This document shows, piece after piece, positions 42,397-50,548 of a stretch of 64,000 nucleotides of DNA. The translations under genes and the position numbers were made by a program. Below the pieces are notes generated by a model. It was not told where the DNA came from. It saw only the letters and a list, made by a program, of their open reading frames with translations, and did not search any database. Every line of letters begins with the position of its first letter. Within the stretch, counting starts at the first letter, position 1. The stretch is from the NCBI GenBank assembly GCA_035693025.1, contig DASSHI010000038.1:58157-122156 (forward strand), given 5' to 3'. Source of the DNA: VRUE01 sp035693025. GTDB taxonomy: Bacteria > Actinomycetota > Thermoleophilia > Solirubrobacterales > 70-9.

Positions 42397-43284
42397 GTGA
42401 ACGAGCGCGGGCAGGGGACGGTGGAGTTCGTCGGACTGCTCGGCGTGCTGGCGCTGCTGTTCGTCGCGCTCCTCGCCGCCGGGGTGCAGGTGCCGGGGAC
42501 GGGGTTGGCGCGGGCGGTGGCGTCGCGGATGCTCTGCGCCGTCGCGATGGCCGACGGGTGCGGGGACGAGCCGACGCTGATCGCCGCCTACGGCGATGAA
42601 GTCGGCCGGCTGGTGCGGCGGCACATGCCGACGATCATGCTCGAGCGCGGCTCGCGGGCGCTGCCGGTCGACTTCAGGCGTTGCAGGGAGACCGCCTGCG
42701 GCGACGGGACGCCCCGCGGCCTCGTCCACCGGACCGATCGCGGCGAGCACGTCACCGCCTTCGTCCACGTGCTCGATCGGCGCGACGAGTCCGGTGGGGG
42801 CTACCTGTACCTGCAGTACTGGCTCTACTACGCGGACTCGGCCACCCTGCGCGGCATCCCCATCGTGGGGAACGAGGGCTATCACCACGACGATTGGGAA
42901 AGCGTGCAGATCCGGATCGGCGCTGACGGCGAAGTGGACGAGCGGGCTTCGTCCCACCACGGCTACAACTACGCCCAGAGCATCGCCAACGCCGGCTCCG
43001 ACCTCGGCTCGGATCCGCTGCGCGAAGCGGCCGAAGACCTCGGCGCGCGACCGCACGGCGGCTGGGGGCCGGAGACCAGACTTCTGTTCGTCTCCGGCGG
43101 CAGCCACGCGGGCAACGCCGAAGGCTTCCTCGGCAACGTCGATCGGATCGTTTCCGGCCGTCGCGTCCACCTCGTCCCGCTCGAGCCGATCGCCGCGGCC
43201 GAAGGGGACGCCTACCGCTTCGTCGTCACCCCGCCCTGGCGGAAGCGCGTCTGGCGGGACCCGGAGGCGGCCGGCACTGACTGA
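42397..43284 (+). CDS. TadE-like pilin signal fused to a VPS62/NPP1-like domain
   Basis: A 295-aa protein. The N-terminus ERGQGTVEFVGLLGVLALLF matches TadE/TadG-type leaders (Glu after the processing site, then a hydrophobic helix). It is followed by a globular domain with YLYLQYWLYYADSATLRG and GYHHDDWESVQIRI, the HxDWE-type motif of VPS62/necrosis-inducing-like proteins; SSHHGYNYAQSI and FVSGGSHAGNAEGF extend it. It is probably a surface-assembled or exported protein. The domain assignment rests on the motif and is moderate. It converges on the SDR gene across a perfect hairpin. Confidence 0.65.
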   Translation: MNERGQGTVEFVGLLGVLALLFVALLAAGVQVPGTGLARAVASRMLCAVAMADGCGDEPTLIAAYGDEVGRLVRRHMPTIMLERGSRALPVDFRRCRETACGDGTPRGLVHRTDRGEHVTAFVHVLDRRDESGGGYLYLQYWLYYADSATLRGIPIVGNEGYHHDDWESVQIRIGADGEVDERASSHHGYNYAQSIANAGSDLGSDPLREAAEDLGARPHGGWGPETRLLFVSGGSHAGNAEGFLGNVDRIVSGRRVHLVPLEPIAAAEGDAYRFVVTPPWRKRVWRDPEAAGTD

Positions 43285-43292
43285 GCGCGCGC

Positions 43293-43338
43293 CGATGGAG
43301 GCCTTTGGGGGTCCATAGACCCCCAAAGGCCTCCATCG
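43293..43338. terminator. Perfect 21-bp hairpin between convergent genes
   Basis: A 21-bp perfect stem (43293-43313 with 43318-43338) and a CATA loop, ending 1 bp before the SDR stop. The length and perfection exceed what a terminator needs. Confidence 0.75.
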
Positions 43339-44109
43339 TCACTTCGGCGGCATGCGCAGCGCCCCGTCGAGGCGGATCGTCTCGCCGTTGAGCATCGGGT
43401 TGGCGACGATCTGCTCGACCAGCTGCGCGTATTCCGCCGGGCGGCCGAGGCGCGAGGGGAAGGGGATGCCGGCGCCGAGCGCCTCGCGCGCCTCCCCGGG
43501 CAGCGCCGCCAATAGCGGGGTGTCGAAGAGCCCGGGGGCGATCGTCATCACCCGTACTCCGCGCGAGGCCATGTCGCGCGCCGCCGGCAGGGTCATGCCG
43601 ACGATCCCGCCCTTGGAGGCCGAGTAGGCGATCTGGCCGATCTGCCCGTCGTAAGCGGCGATCGAGGCGGTGTTAACGCAGACGCCGCGCTCGCCTTCGG
43701 CGTCGGGCTCGTTCCCGCTCATCGCCGCCGCGGCCAGGCGCAGCACGTTGAAGGTTCCGATCAGGTTGACCTTGACCACGTTGGAGAAGAATTCGAGGTT
43801 GTGGGGCCCGCCCTTGTGGGCGACGCGCTCCGCCCAGCCGATCCCCGCGCAGCAGACCGACACCCGCAGCCCGTCCTCGCCCGCGGCCGTCGCCCGCTCG
43901 ACAGCCGTCGCCACGGCCGCCTCGTCGGTCACGTCCGCGGAGAGGAAGCTCGCCCCCTCGCCGAGCTCCGCCGCGAGCGCCTCGCCCTTCTCGGCATTGA
44001 GGTCGGCGATGACGACTCGAGCGCCCGCGGCGGCCAGCATCCGTGCCGTCGCCTCGCCCAAGCCCGACGCCCCACCAGCAACCAGCGCTCCTTTTCCCGC
44101 CACCCGCAT
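43339..44109 (-). CDS. SDR oxidoreductase (3-hydroxyacyl-CoA dehydrogenase type II-like)
   Basis: A 256-aa short-chain dehydrogenase: GALVAGGASGLGEATAR cofactor loop (TGxxxGxG variant), DLNAEKGEA suggesting NAD(H) use, catalytic S in NTASIAAYDGQIGQIAYSASK (S-Y-K), and IAPGLFDTPLL. The closest known plan is HSD17B10-type 3-hydroxyacyl-CoA dehydrogenase, so it could serve beta-oxidation. An inserted segment (about 126-134) precedes the catalytic Ser. Confidence 0.9.
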   Translation of the reverse strand: MRVAGKGALVAGGASGLGEATARMLAAAGARVVIADLNAEKGEALAAELGEGASFLSADVTDEAAVATAVERATAAGEDGLRVSVCCAGIGWAERVAHKGGPHNLEFFSNVVKVNLIGTFNVLRLAAAAMSGNEPDAEGERGVCVNTASIAAYDGQIGQIAYSASKGGIVGMTLPAARDMASRGVRVMTIAPGLFDTPLLAALPGEAREALGAGIPFPSRLGRPAEYAQLVEQIVANPMLNGETIRLDGALRMPPK

Positions 44110-44161
44110 GGACCAGGTTTTATCGTTTCGTGCGCATCTGGCGCGCCGACATCGTTACTGT

Positions 44162-45337
44162 GTGCCCATCGCCACCGAGGTGACGGCACAGTCCAAGTCC
44201 AAGGAAGCGATCGCGGACCGGCTCTCCGAGGCGCGGACGCGCACCTACGAGCTGATCGAGCCGCTCGACGACGCTCAGCTCAATCGCGTCTATTCGCCGC
44301 TGCTCAGCCCGTTGGCCTGGGACCTCGGCCACATCGCCAACTTCGAGGAGCTCTGGCTGGTGCAGACGATCGGCGAGCGCGAGCCTCTGCGCGGCGAGCT
44401 CGGCCGTTTCTACGACGCGATCGAGAACCCGCGGAGGGAGCGCAACGAGCTCCCCATCCTGCGCGACGCCGAGCTGCGCTCCTACCTCGCCGACGTGCGC
44501 GAGCGCACCCTCGAGGTGCTTGCCGAGGTTGACGTCTCCGCCGACGCGGAGGACCCGCTGCTGCGCGAAGGCTTCGTCTACGAGATGCTGATCGCGCACG
44601 AGCAGCAGCACAACGAGACGATGCTGCAGCTGCTGCAGATGGTCGAGGGCTACGAGCTCCCGGCGGGCTTCCGTGCGCCCGGCAGCACGGGGCATCTCTC
44701 GCCCGGACAAGCGTCGGGCCAATTGGCCCGACGCTTTGAGTATCCGCCCGTTCGAGAGATGCCCCGCGCTGCCTACGAAATCGGCGCCCCCGACCGCGGA
44801 TTCGCCTACGACAACGAGCGGGCACGGCACGTGGTTGAGCTGGCGGCGTTCGAGATCGATCGAACTCCTGTGACCAACGGCGCGTACATCGCTTACATGG
44901 AGGCGACCGGGGCCGAGCCACCGCTGTATTGGGAGCGCGGGGGGGATGGGTGGATCCACACGGCGATGGGGCGTCGCGGCCCGCTCGAGCCTGACGACCC
45001 GGTCATGCACGTCTCCTGGGAGGAGGCCGACGCCTTCGCCCGCTGGGCCGGCAAGCGGTTGCCTACCGAGCATGAGTGGGAGGCCGCCAGGCCTGAGTTG
45101 GAGGCCGTCGGCCAGGTCTGGGAGTGGACCTCCTCCGACTTCCTCGCCTATCCCGGCTTCGAGGCCTTCCCCTACCGGGAGTACTCGCAGGCCTTCTTCG
45201 GCGACGAGTACAAGGTGCTGCGCGGTGGCTCCTGGGCCACCCATCCCGACCTGATGCGGCCCAGCTTCCGCAACTGGGACCTGCCGCAGCGCCGCCAGAT
45301 CTTCTCCGGCTTTCGCTGTGCGAGGGACGGCCGATGA
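44162..45337 (+). CDS. egtB: Ergothioneine sulfoxide synthase EgtB
   Basis: A 391-aa EgtB. The N-terminal DinB-like domain carries the iron ligands DLGHIANFEELW and HEQQHNETML (about 146-155). The C-terminal FGE-sulfatase domain has IDRTPVTNGAYIAYMEATG, MHVSWEEADAFARWAGKRLP, GQVWEWTSSDF and LRGGSWATHP. It joins a cysteine-type sulfur donor to hercynine. The linker (residues about 176-202, TGHLSPGQASGQLARRFEYP onward) is encoded by an 80-bp nested palindrome in frame, a likely insertion. GTG 44162 is the first in-frame start. It overlaps egtD (ATGA). Confidence 0.93.
   Translation: MPIATEVTAQSKSKEAIADRLSEARTRTYELIEPLDDAQLNRVYSPLLSPLAWDLGHIANFEELWLVQTIGEREPLRGELGRFYDAIENPRRERNELPILRDAELRSYLADVRERTLEVLAEVDVSADAEDPLLREGFVYEMLIAHEQQHNETMLQLLQMVEGYELPAGFRAPGSTGHLSPGQASGQLARRFEYPPVREMPRAAYEIGAPDRGFAYDNERARHVVELAAFEIDRTPVTNGAYIAYMEATGAEPPLYWERGGDGWIHTAMGRRGPLEPDDPVMHVSWEEADAFARWAGKRLPTEHEWEAARPELEAVGQVWEWTSSDFLAYPGFEAFPYREYSQAFFGDEYKVLRGGSWATHPDLMRPSFRNWDLPQRRQIFSGFRCARDGR
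44688..44766. repeat. Nested palindrome inside egtB
   Basis: The outer arms are CGGGGCATCTCTCG (44688-44701) and its exact complement at 44753-44766. The inner 28-nt perfect palindrome (44709-44736) is AAGCGTCGGGCC-AATT-GGCCCGACGCTT. The reading frame stays open through it. Confidence 0.9.
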
Positions 45338-46323
45338 CGCCCGGGGCCGCTGCCGAGGAGATCGAGATCGATGTGCACCTACGCGCCGACGGCGGCCTGG
45401 CGATGGCGCGGGACATCAGGCTCGGATTGACCGCCAAACCGAAGGAGCTCGCGCCCAAGTACTTCTACGACGAGCGCGGTTCGCAGCTCTTCGAGCGCAT
45501 CACCGAGCTCGACGAGTACTACCCGACCCGGGCCGAGCGCGAGATCCTCGCCCACCGCTCGGCCGAGATCGTCGCCGCCGCGGGCGAGCCGGGCACCCTG
45601 GTCGAGCTCGGCTCCGGCTCGGCGAGCAAGACGCGCCACCTGCTCAGCGCGATGCGCGACGCCGGCTGCCTGGCCACCTACGTGCCGGTCGACATCTCCG
45701 AGGAGATCACCCGCGAAACGGCGGAAGCGCTGGTCGAGGAGTACCCCGGCCTGACGATCCATGGCCTCGTCTGCGATTTCGAGCATGACCTCGAGCGAAT
45801 TCCCGACGGCGGCGACGGTCGCCTCGTCGCCTTCCTCGGGGGCACGATCGGGAACCTCTATCCCGAAGCCCGCAGTGACTTCCTCGCCCGCATCGTCGCC
45901 CTGCTCGAGCCGGGGGATCGGATTCTGCTCGGCACCGACTTGGTCAAGAGCGCCGACCGGCTCGAGGCCGCCTATGACGATTCCCTGGGCGTCACCGCCG
46001 AATTCAACAAGAACGTCCTCAGCGTCCTCAACCGCGAGTACGGCGGCGACTTCGACCTCGACTCCTTTGCCCACGTCGCCCGCTACGACGCCGCCGCGGC
46101 GCGCATGGACATACGCCTGCGCTCGCTCGCCGAGCAGGCGGTACGGCTCGACGGGCTCGACCTGACGGTGCGCTTCGCCGCCGGGGAGGAGATGCGCACC
46201 GAGATCTCGTCCAAGTTCACCCGCGAGCGGCTCGACGAGGTCTACCGCGAGGCCGGGCTGCGGCTGGACGGTTGGTTCACCGACTCCGCTGGGGATTATG
46301 CGCTCAGCCTAGCTTCGGTTTAA
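45334..46323 (+). CDS. egtD: L-histidine N-alpha-methyltransferase EgtD
   Basis: A 329-aa SAM methyltransferase: KYFYDERGSQLFERITELDE, YYPTRAEREIL, SAM loop LVELGSGSASKTRHLL, FLGGTIGNLYPEA, and EFNKNVLSVLNREYGGDFDL. It trimethylates histidine to hercynine, the EgtB substrate. Translationally coupled to egtB. No egtA, egtC or egtE is present nearby, so either they are elsewhere or this EgtB uses cysteine directly. Confidence 0.96.
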   Translation: MTPGAAAEEIEIDVHLRADGGLAMARDIRLGLTAKPKELAPKYFYDERGSQLFERITELDEYYPTRAEREILAHRSAEIVAAAGEPGTLVELGSGSASKTRHLLSAMRDAGCLATYVPVDISEEITRETAEALVEEYPGLTIHGLVCDFEHDLERIPDGGDGRLVAFLGGTIGNLYPEARSDFLARIVALLEPGDRILLGTDLVKSADRLEAAYDDSLGVTAEFNKNVLSVLNREYGGDFDLDSFAHVARYDAAAARMDIRLRSLAEQAVRLDGLDLTVRFAAGEEMRTEISSKFTRERLDEVYREAGLRLDGWFTDSAGDYALSLASV

Positions 46324-46368
46324 AGTCCTGGACCGTGAATACCCGGAGGAAGATCGAGGAGGACCAAA

Positions 46369-47661
46369 TTGAGCCTTGACGTCTACCTGTACGGGGAACG
46401 TGTCGGCACCTTGTTCCCCGCGGGTGACAACGACTACAGACTTGCCTACGACCCGGAGGTGGTGGAGAGGGTCGGACCCGGCCGGGCTCTGCTCAGCAAC
46501 TCGCTGCCCGCCCGCCCCGAGCCCTACAGCGCCGAGGCCACGCGCGCTTATGTCGAAGGCCTGCTCCCGGAAGGCTCGCGCCGCGCCCGGCTCGGTCGCG
46601 AGCTCGAGATCGATGCCTCCGACGGGTACCTCTTGCTGGAGGAGCTTGGACAGGATTGCGTCGGCGCGGTCAGCTTCCTGCCCGCCGGGGAGACCGCCGG
46701 CGCGGGCGAGCCCGATTCGCTTGCCTGGCTCGAGGAGGACACGCTTGCCGAAGCGGTGAAGCGACCGGCGCCGGTGCTGGGGGAGGGGGATCGGGAGCAT
46801 CACAACCACTTCGTGCTGCCGGGCCAGCGCCACAAGCTGGCCCTGGTCCGCGCCGAGCGCGGCGACCGCTGGGCCTGGCCCGACGCGGGGACCCCGAGTA
46901 CGCACGTGATCAAGCCCGAGACCGGCGAATATCCGGAATACGTCGCCAACGAGATGTTCTGCATGACCGTCTGCCGTCAGGTCGGGCTGCCGGTGGCCAA
47001 AGCGACCGTCGAGCAGGTCGGTGGGCGCCGCTGCCTGGTCTCGCCCCGCTACGACCGCCTCATCGGCGAGGCCGCGACGGAGGCGAGGCGGCTGCACTGC
47101 GAGTCCTTCTCGCAGGCGCTGGGCATCCTGCCCGGCACGCCGATCGCCGGCGGTGACGAGAAAGGCGAAGCGCCGGGCTGGGCGGAAGCGCGTGGCCTGT
47201 TGAGCGCTGTCAGCCGCCCCGACGAAGTGGTCAACCTGCTGACCGCCGCCTTCTGCAACTACATCCTCGGCAACGGCGACGCCCACGGCAACAACTTCGT
47301 CCTGATCTCCCGCGAAGCCACCTCGCTCTCCGCGCCGGAGGTGAAGTGGCGCCTGGCGCCCCTGACCGACCTCACCTCGACCGTGGTCTACGACGACCCG
47401 ATCCACCACGGCATGGTCATCTCGGAGGAATACCAGGAAACGTCCTATCTGCTCGAGCTGGCCGAAGTCTGCGAAGAATGCGAGTTCGACTTCGAAGTCC
47501 TGCGTGGCCTGGCATCGACGACGGCGACCCGCGTCGGCATGGCGGTGGAGACGATCGCCACTCGCTCCAAGAAGGAAGGCTGGCACGAGCCGATCGTCGA
47601 CAAAATCGTCGAACTCGCCGCCGACCGCTCCTTCGGTTTAGGGGCGGAGGTCGAGTACTGA
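46369..47661 (+). CDS. hipA: Solitary HipA-family kinase
   Basis: A 430-aa HipA-like Ser/Thr kinase. It has the N-terminal HipA_N region (GERVGTLFPAGDNDYRLAYD), glycine-rich PGQRHKLALVR, HVIKPETGEYPEYVANEMFC with the ATP-binding Lys, catalytic ILGNGDAHGNNF and metal-binding APLTDLTSTV. HipA phosphorylates GltX in the classic persistence system. No HipB-type HTH antitoxin gene lies on either side, which is unusual for a toxin. TTG start with GAGGAGG at proper spacing. Confidence 0.88.
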   Translation: MSLDVYLYGERVGTLFPAGDNDYRLAYDPEVVERVGPGRALLSNSLPARPEPYSAEATRAYVEGLLPEGSRRARLGRELEIDASDGYLLLEELGQDCVGAVSFLPAGETAGAGEPDSLAWLEEDTLAEAVKRPAPVLGEGDREHHNHFVLPGQRHKLALVRAERGDRWAWPDAGTPSTHVIKPETGEYPEYVANEMFCMTVCRQVGLPVAKATVEQVGGRRCLVSPRYDRLIGEAATEARRLHCESFSQALGILPGTPIAGGDEKGEAPGWAEARGLLSAVSRPDEVVNLLTAAFCNYILGNGDAHGNNFVLISREATSLSAPEVKWRLAPLTDLTSTVVYDDPIHHGMVISEEYQETSYLLELAEVCEECEFDFEVLRGLASTTATRVGMAVETIATRSKKEGWHEPIVDKIVELAADRSFGLGAEVEY

Positions 47662-47667
47662 GGACGC

Positions 47668-48600
47668 TTATGGGGCCAGGGCGTCGATCGTCTCGCCGAG
47701 CTTGTCGGGGGTGACGATCGGGGTGAGGATCGGCAGGGTGACGCCGCCGGCGACGAAGGCATCGAGGCGCTCGCGCATCTGCTCGGGGGTGCCGAAGACG
47801 AACATGTCCTCGATCAGCTCCCAGGGCGCCGCCGCGGCCGCCCCCTGACGGTCGCCCGACTCCCAGGCGGCGATCATCGGGTCGATCTGCTCGCCGTAGC
47901 CGAGCCAGCGGTAGAAGGCCGCGTAGACCGGAACGGTGATGTAGGAGGAGAACATGAAGCGCGCGAGGGGCTCGACCGCCTCGCGCTCGCCCGGCAGGCA
48001 GAAGAAGCGGCAGAGCAGCTCGAAGCCCTCGGGTGCGCCCTGCAGCTGCGCTGCCACCTTCGGCAGCCCGCCGAGCGGCAGGAAGTTGGTGAAGGCGCCG
48101 TCGGCCCGTTGCATCGCCAGCTCGAGCATCTTGCCGCGCAGCGCCGCGAGCACGATCGGCACCCGCTGTGCCGGAGCGGCCTCGAGCTTGAAGCCACTCC
48201 CGGTGCGCTCACCGGCCAGCGCCGTCTGCAGGAACTCGAGCGTCTCGCGCACTTTGCTCAGCGGTCGCTCGAAGGGGATGCCGTTCCAGCCTTCGACGAT
48301 GCGATCCGAGGAGGAGCCGATGCCGAGCACGAAGCGCCCGTCGGAGGCGTCGGCGAGCGCCGCCGCCTCCTGCGCGAGGAGCGCCGGGCCACGCTGGAAG
48401 ACGCCGACGATGCCGGTCCCGAGTCGCGCCCGCTCCGTCCAGGCGGCGCTCAGGGTGAGCGGCGTGAAGCCGTCCGGCCCGTTGGTCTCACCGCTCCAGA
48501 GGTCGGTGAACCCCGACCCCTCGGCGCGCTTCACGTGCTCTTCGTGATCCACCAGGCGCGTGCCCGGCAGCGGCAACGTGAGTCCCCACCTTTGAGCCAT
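47668..48600 (-). CDS. LLM-class flavin/F420-dependent oxidoreductase
   Basis: A 310-aa luciferase-like barrel: RWGLTLPLPGTRLVDHEEHV, AEGSGFTDLWSGETNGPDGF, GTGIVGVFQRGPALLAQEAA, DGRFVLGIGSSSDRIVEGWN. The substrate is unknown. TAAGGT lies 6 nt before the ATG. The -10 abuts that of divergent glpX. Confidence 0.88.
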   Translation of the reverse strand: MAQRWGLTLPLPGTRLVDHEEHVKRAEGSGFTDLWSGETNGPDGFTPLTLSAAWTERARLGTGIVGVFQRGPALLAQEAAALADASDGRFVLGIGSSSDRIVEGWNGIPFERPLSKVRETLEFLQTALAGERTGSGFKLEAAPAQRVPIVLAALRGKMLELAMQRADGAFTNFLPLGGLPKVAAQLQGAPEGFELLCRFFCLPGEREAVEPLARFMFSSYITVPVYAAFYRWLGYGEQIDPMIAAWESGDRQGAAAAAPWELIEDMFVFGTPEQMRERLDAFVAGGVTLPILTPIVTPDKLGETIDALAP

Positions 48601-48606
48601 GCGGCG

Positions 48607-48618
48607 ACCTTATAGGGT
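48607..48618. promoter_or_regulatory. Back-to-back leaderless -10 elements
   Basis: ACCTTATAGGGT contains TAAGGT on the minus strand (6 nt from the LLM ATG) and TAGGGT on the plus strand (9 nt from the glpX ATG), within a 27-bp intergenic gap. The two promoters cannot both hold RNA polymerase. Confidence 0.55.
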
Positions 48619-48627
48619 GCTGCCTCG

Positions 48628-49626
48628 ATGAGCGAGGCCTCGCCGCAGAAACCGGATCGCAACCTCGCGCTGGAGCTCGTCCGCGTCACCGAGGCGGCCG
48701 CCCTGGCCGCCGCCCGCTGGGTCGGGCGCGGCGACAAGATCGCCGCCGACCAGGCTGCGGTCGACGCGATGCGCTTCGTGCTCGACTCGGTCTCGATGGA
48801 CGGCGTCGTCGTGATCGGCGAGGGCGAGAAGGACGAGGCGCCGATGCTCTACAACGGCGAGCAGATCGGCGACGGATCCCCCCCCGTGGTCGACATCGCG
48901 GTCGACCCGCTGGAGGGCACGCGGCTCTGCGCGCTCGGGATGCCGAGCGCGCTCGCCGTGATCGCGCTCGCCGAGCGCGGCACGATGTTCGACCCGGGCC
49001 CCTGCGTCTACATGGAAAAGATGGCCGGCGGCGAGGAGATCGCCGACCTGCTCGACCTCGACCGGCCGCTGCCGGAGACGCTGAAGCTGATCGCCGAGCG
49101 CAAGGGGAGCAGCATCGGCGACGTCACTGTCGTGATGCTCGACCGTCCCCGTCACGAGGAGGCGGTGAGGGAAGTGCGTGAGGCCGGCGGGCGCATCCGC
49201 CTGATCACCGACGGCGACGTCTCCGCGGCCCTGCTGGCGGTCAGCGACCGCTCCCCGGTCGACCTGCTCTGGGGAATCGGCGGCACGCCGGAGGGGGTGC
49301 TCTCCGCCGCGGCGCTGAAGTCGATGGGCGGCCAGCTTCTGGGGCGGCTCTGGCCGCGCAACGACGAGGAGCGCAGCGCCGCCGTCGACGCCGGCTACGA
49401 CCTCGACCGCATCCTCACCGCCGACGACCTCTGCTCGGGCGAGGAGGTCTTCTTCTCCGCCAGCGGCGTCACCGACGGCGACGTCCTGCAGGGCGTGCGC
49501 TACCGCGGCGCCGGAGCCAGCACCGAATCGCTGGTGATGCGCTCGCGCTCGGGCACGGTGCGCCGCGTCCACGCCCGTCACGACCGGGCGAAGCTGCGTG
49601 GCATCATTGGCGAGCGTTACGGCTGA
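48628..49626 (+). CDS. glpX: Class II fructose-1,6-bisphosphatase
   Basis: A 332-aa GlpX: ALELVRVTEAAALAAARWVG, metal site VVIGEGEKDEAPML, and DIAVDPLEGTRLCALG. RIRLITDGDVSAAL and DLLWGIGGTPEGVLSAAAL complete the family pattern. It dephosphorylates fructose-1,6-bisphosphate for gluconeogenesis, which fits a cell growing on acetate and fatty acids. TAGGGT lies 9 nt upstream and there is no SD. Confidence 0.95.
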   Translation: MSEASPQKPDRNLALELVRVTEAAALAAARWVGRGDKIAADQAAVDAMRFVLDSVSMDGVVVIGEGEKDEAPMLYNGEQIGDGSPPVVDIAVDPLEGTRLCALGMPSALAVIALAERGTMFDPGPCVYMEKMAGGEEIADLLDLDRPLPETLKLIAERKGSSIGDVTVVMLDRPRHEEAVREVREAGGRIRLITDGDVSAALLAVSDRSPVDLLWGIGGTPEGVLSAAALKSMGGQLLGRLWPRNDEERSAAVDAGYDLDRILTADDLCSGEEVFFSASGVTDGDVLQGVRYRGAGASTESLVMRSRSGTVRRVHARHDRAKLRGIIGERYG

Positions 49627-49654
49627 GTCGACTTCATCCCAAGAGGAGGCGCGC

Positions 49655-50500
49655 ATGGACCTTGGCATCGGACTTCCCAACGCCGTCCCCGGCGCCGCCG
49701 GGTCCGAGCTGACGGAGTGGGCGCGCCGCGCCGACGCGCGCGGGTTCTCCAGCCTCGGCACGATCGACCGCATCGCCTACGACAACTACGAGCCGCTGAC
49801 CGCGCTGGCAGCCGCGGCGGCGGTGACCGAGCGCATCGGCCTCGCGACGACCGTCCTGCTGGCGCCGCTGCGCACCAACCCGGTGGAGCTCGCCAAGCAG
49901 GCGCTGAGCGTCAACGCGCTCTCCGGCGGCCGCCTCACGCTCGGCCTCGGCCTCGGCGGCCGCGAGGACGACTACGAGATCAGCGGCCTCGAGACGAAGG
50001 GGCGCGGCAAGCGCTTCGACGAGATGCTGGAGCGGATCGGGGGGATATGGGCCGGCGACGAGGTAGGACCGGCGCGTGAGGGCGCTCCGCGGCTGATCCT
50101 CGGCGGCAGCATCGAGACCTCCTTTGCCCGCGCCGCCCGCCACGCCGCCGGCTGGATCGCCGCCGGCTCGGGGCCCGAAGAATTCGCCAAGATGGCCGCG
50201 CAGGTGCGTGCCGCCTGGGGCGACGCGGCCCGCGACGGCGAGCCGCACCTCATGGCGCTCGCATACTTCGCCCTCGGCGACAGCGCCGAGGAGGACGCCC
50301 GCGCGTACCTGATGGACTACTACGCCTGGCTCGGCGACGAAGTCGCGGGCATGATCGTCGGCGGCGCCGCCAAGGATGCCGAGACGGTCAAGCAGTACAT
50401 GGCCGCCTACGAGGAGGCCGGCTGCGACGAGCTGGTCTTCTGCCCCAGCTCCAGCGACCCCGCCCAGGTCGACTTGCTCGCCGACGCCGCCGGCTTGTAG
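49655..50500 (+). CDS. LLM-class F420-dependent oxidoreductase
   Basis: A 281-aa luciferase-like protein starting MDLGIGLPNAVPGAAG, with SLGTIDRIAYDNYEPLTALA, SGGRLTLGLGLGGREDDYEI and PRLILGGSIETSFARAARHA. Start at ATG 49655 after AAGAGGAGG. It is the third LLM enzyme of the window; the substrate is unknown. Confidence 0.9.
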   Translation: MDLGIGLPNAVPGAAGSELTEWARRADARGFSSLGTIDRIAYDNYEPLTALAAAAAVTERIGLATTVLLAPLRTNPVELAKQALSVNALSGGRLTLGLGLGGREDDYEISGLETKGRGKRFDEMLERIGGIWAGDEVGPAREGAPRLILGGSIETSFARAARHAAGWIAAGSGPEEFAKMAAQVRAAWGDAARDGEPHLMALAYFALGDSAEEDARAYLMDYYAWLGDEVAGMIVGGAAKDAETVKQYMAAYEEAGCDELVFCPSSSDPAQVDLLADAAGL

Positions 50501-50548
50501 GGTCGGCAGGGCCCTGTCTCCTCCTCCTCCAGAACGGAGCGTCTCCGC

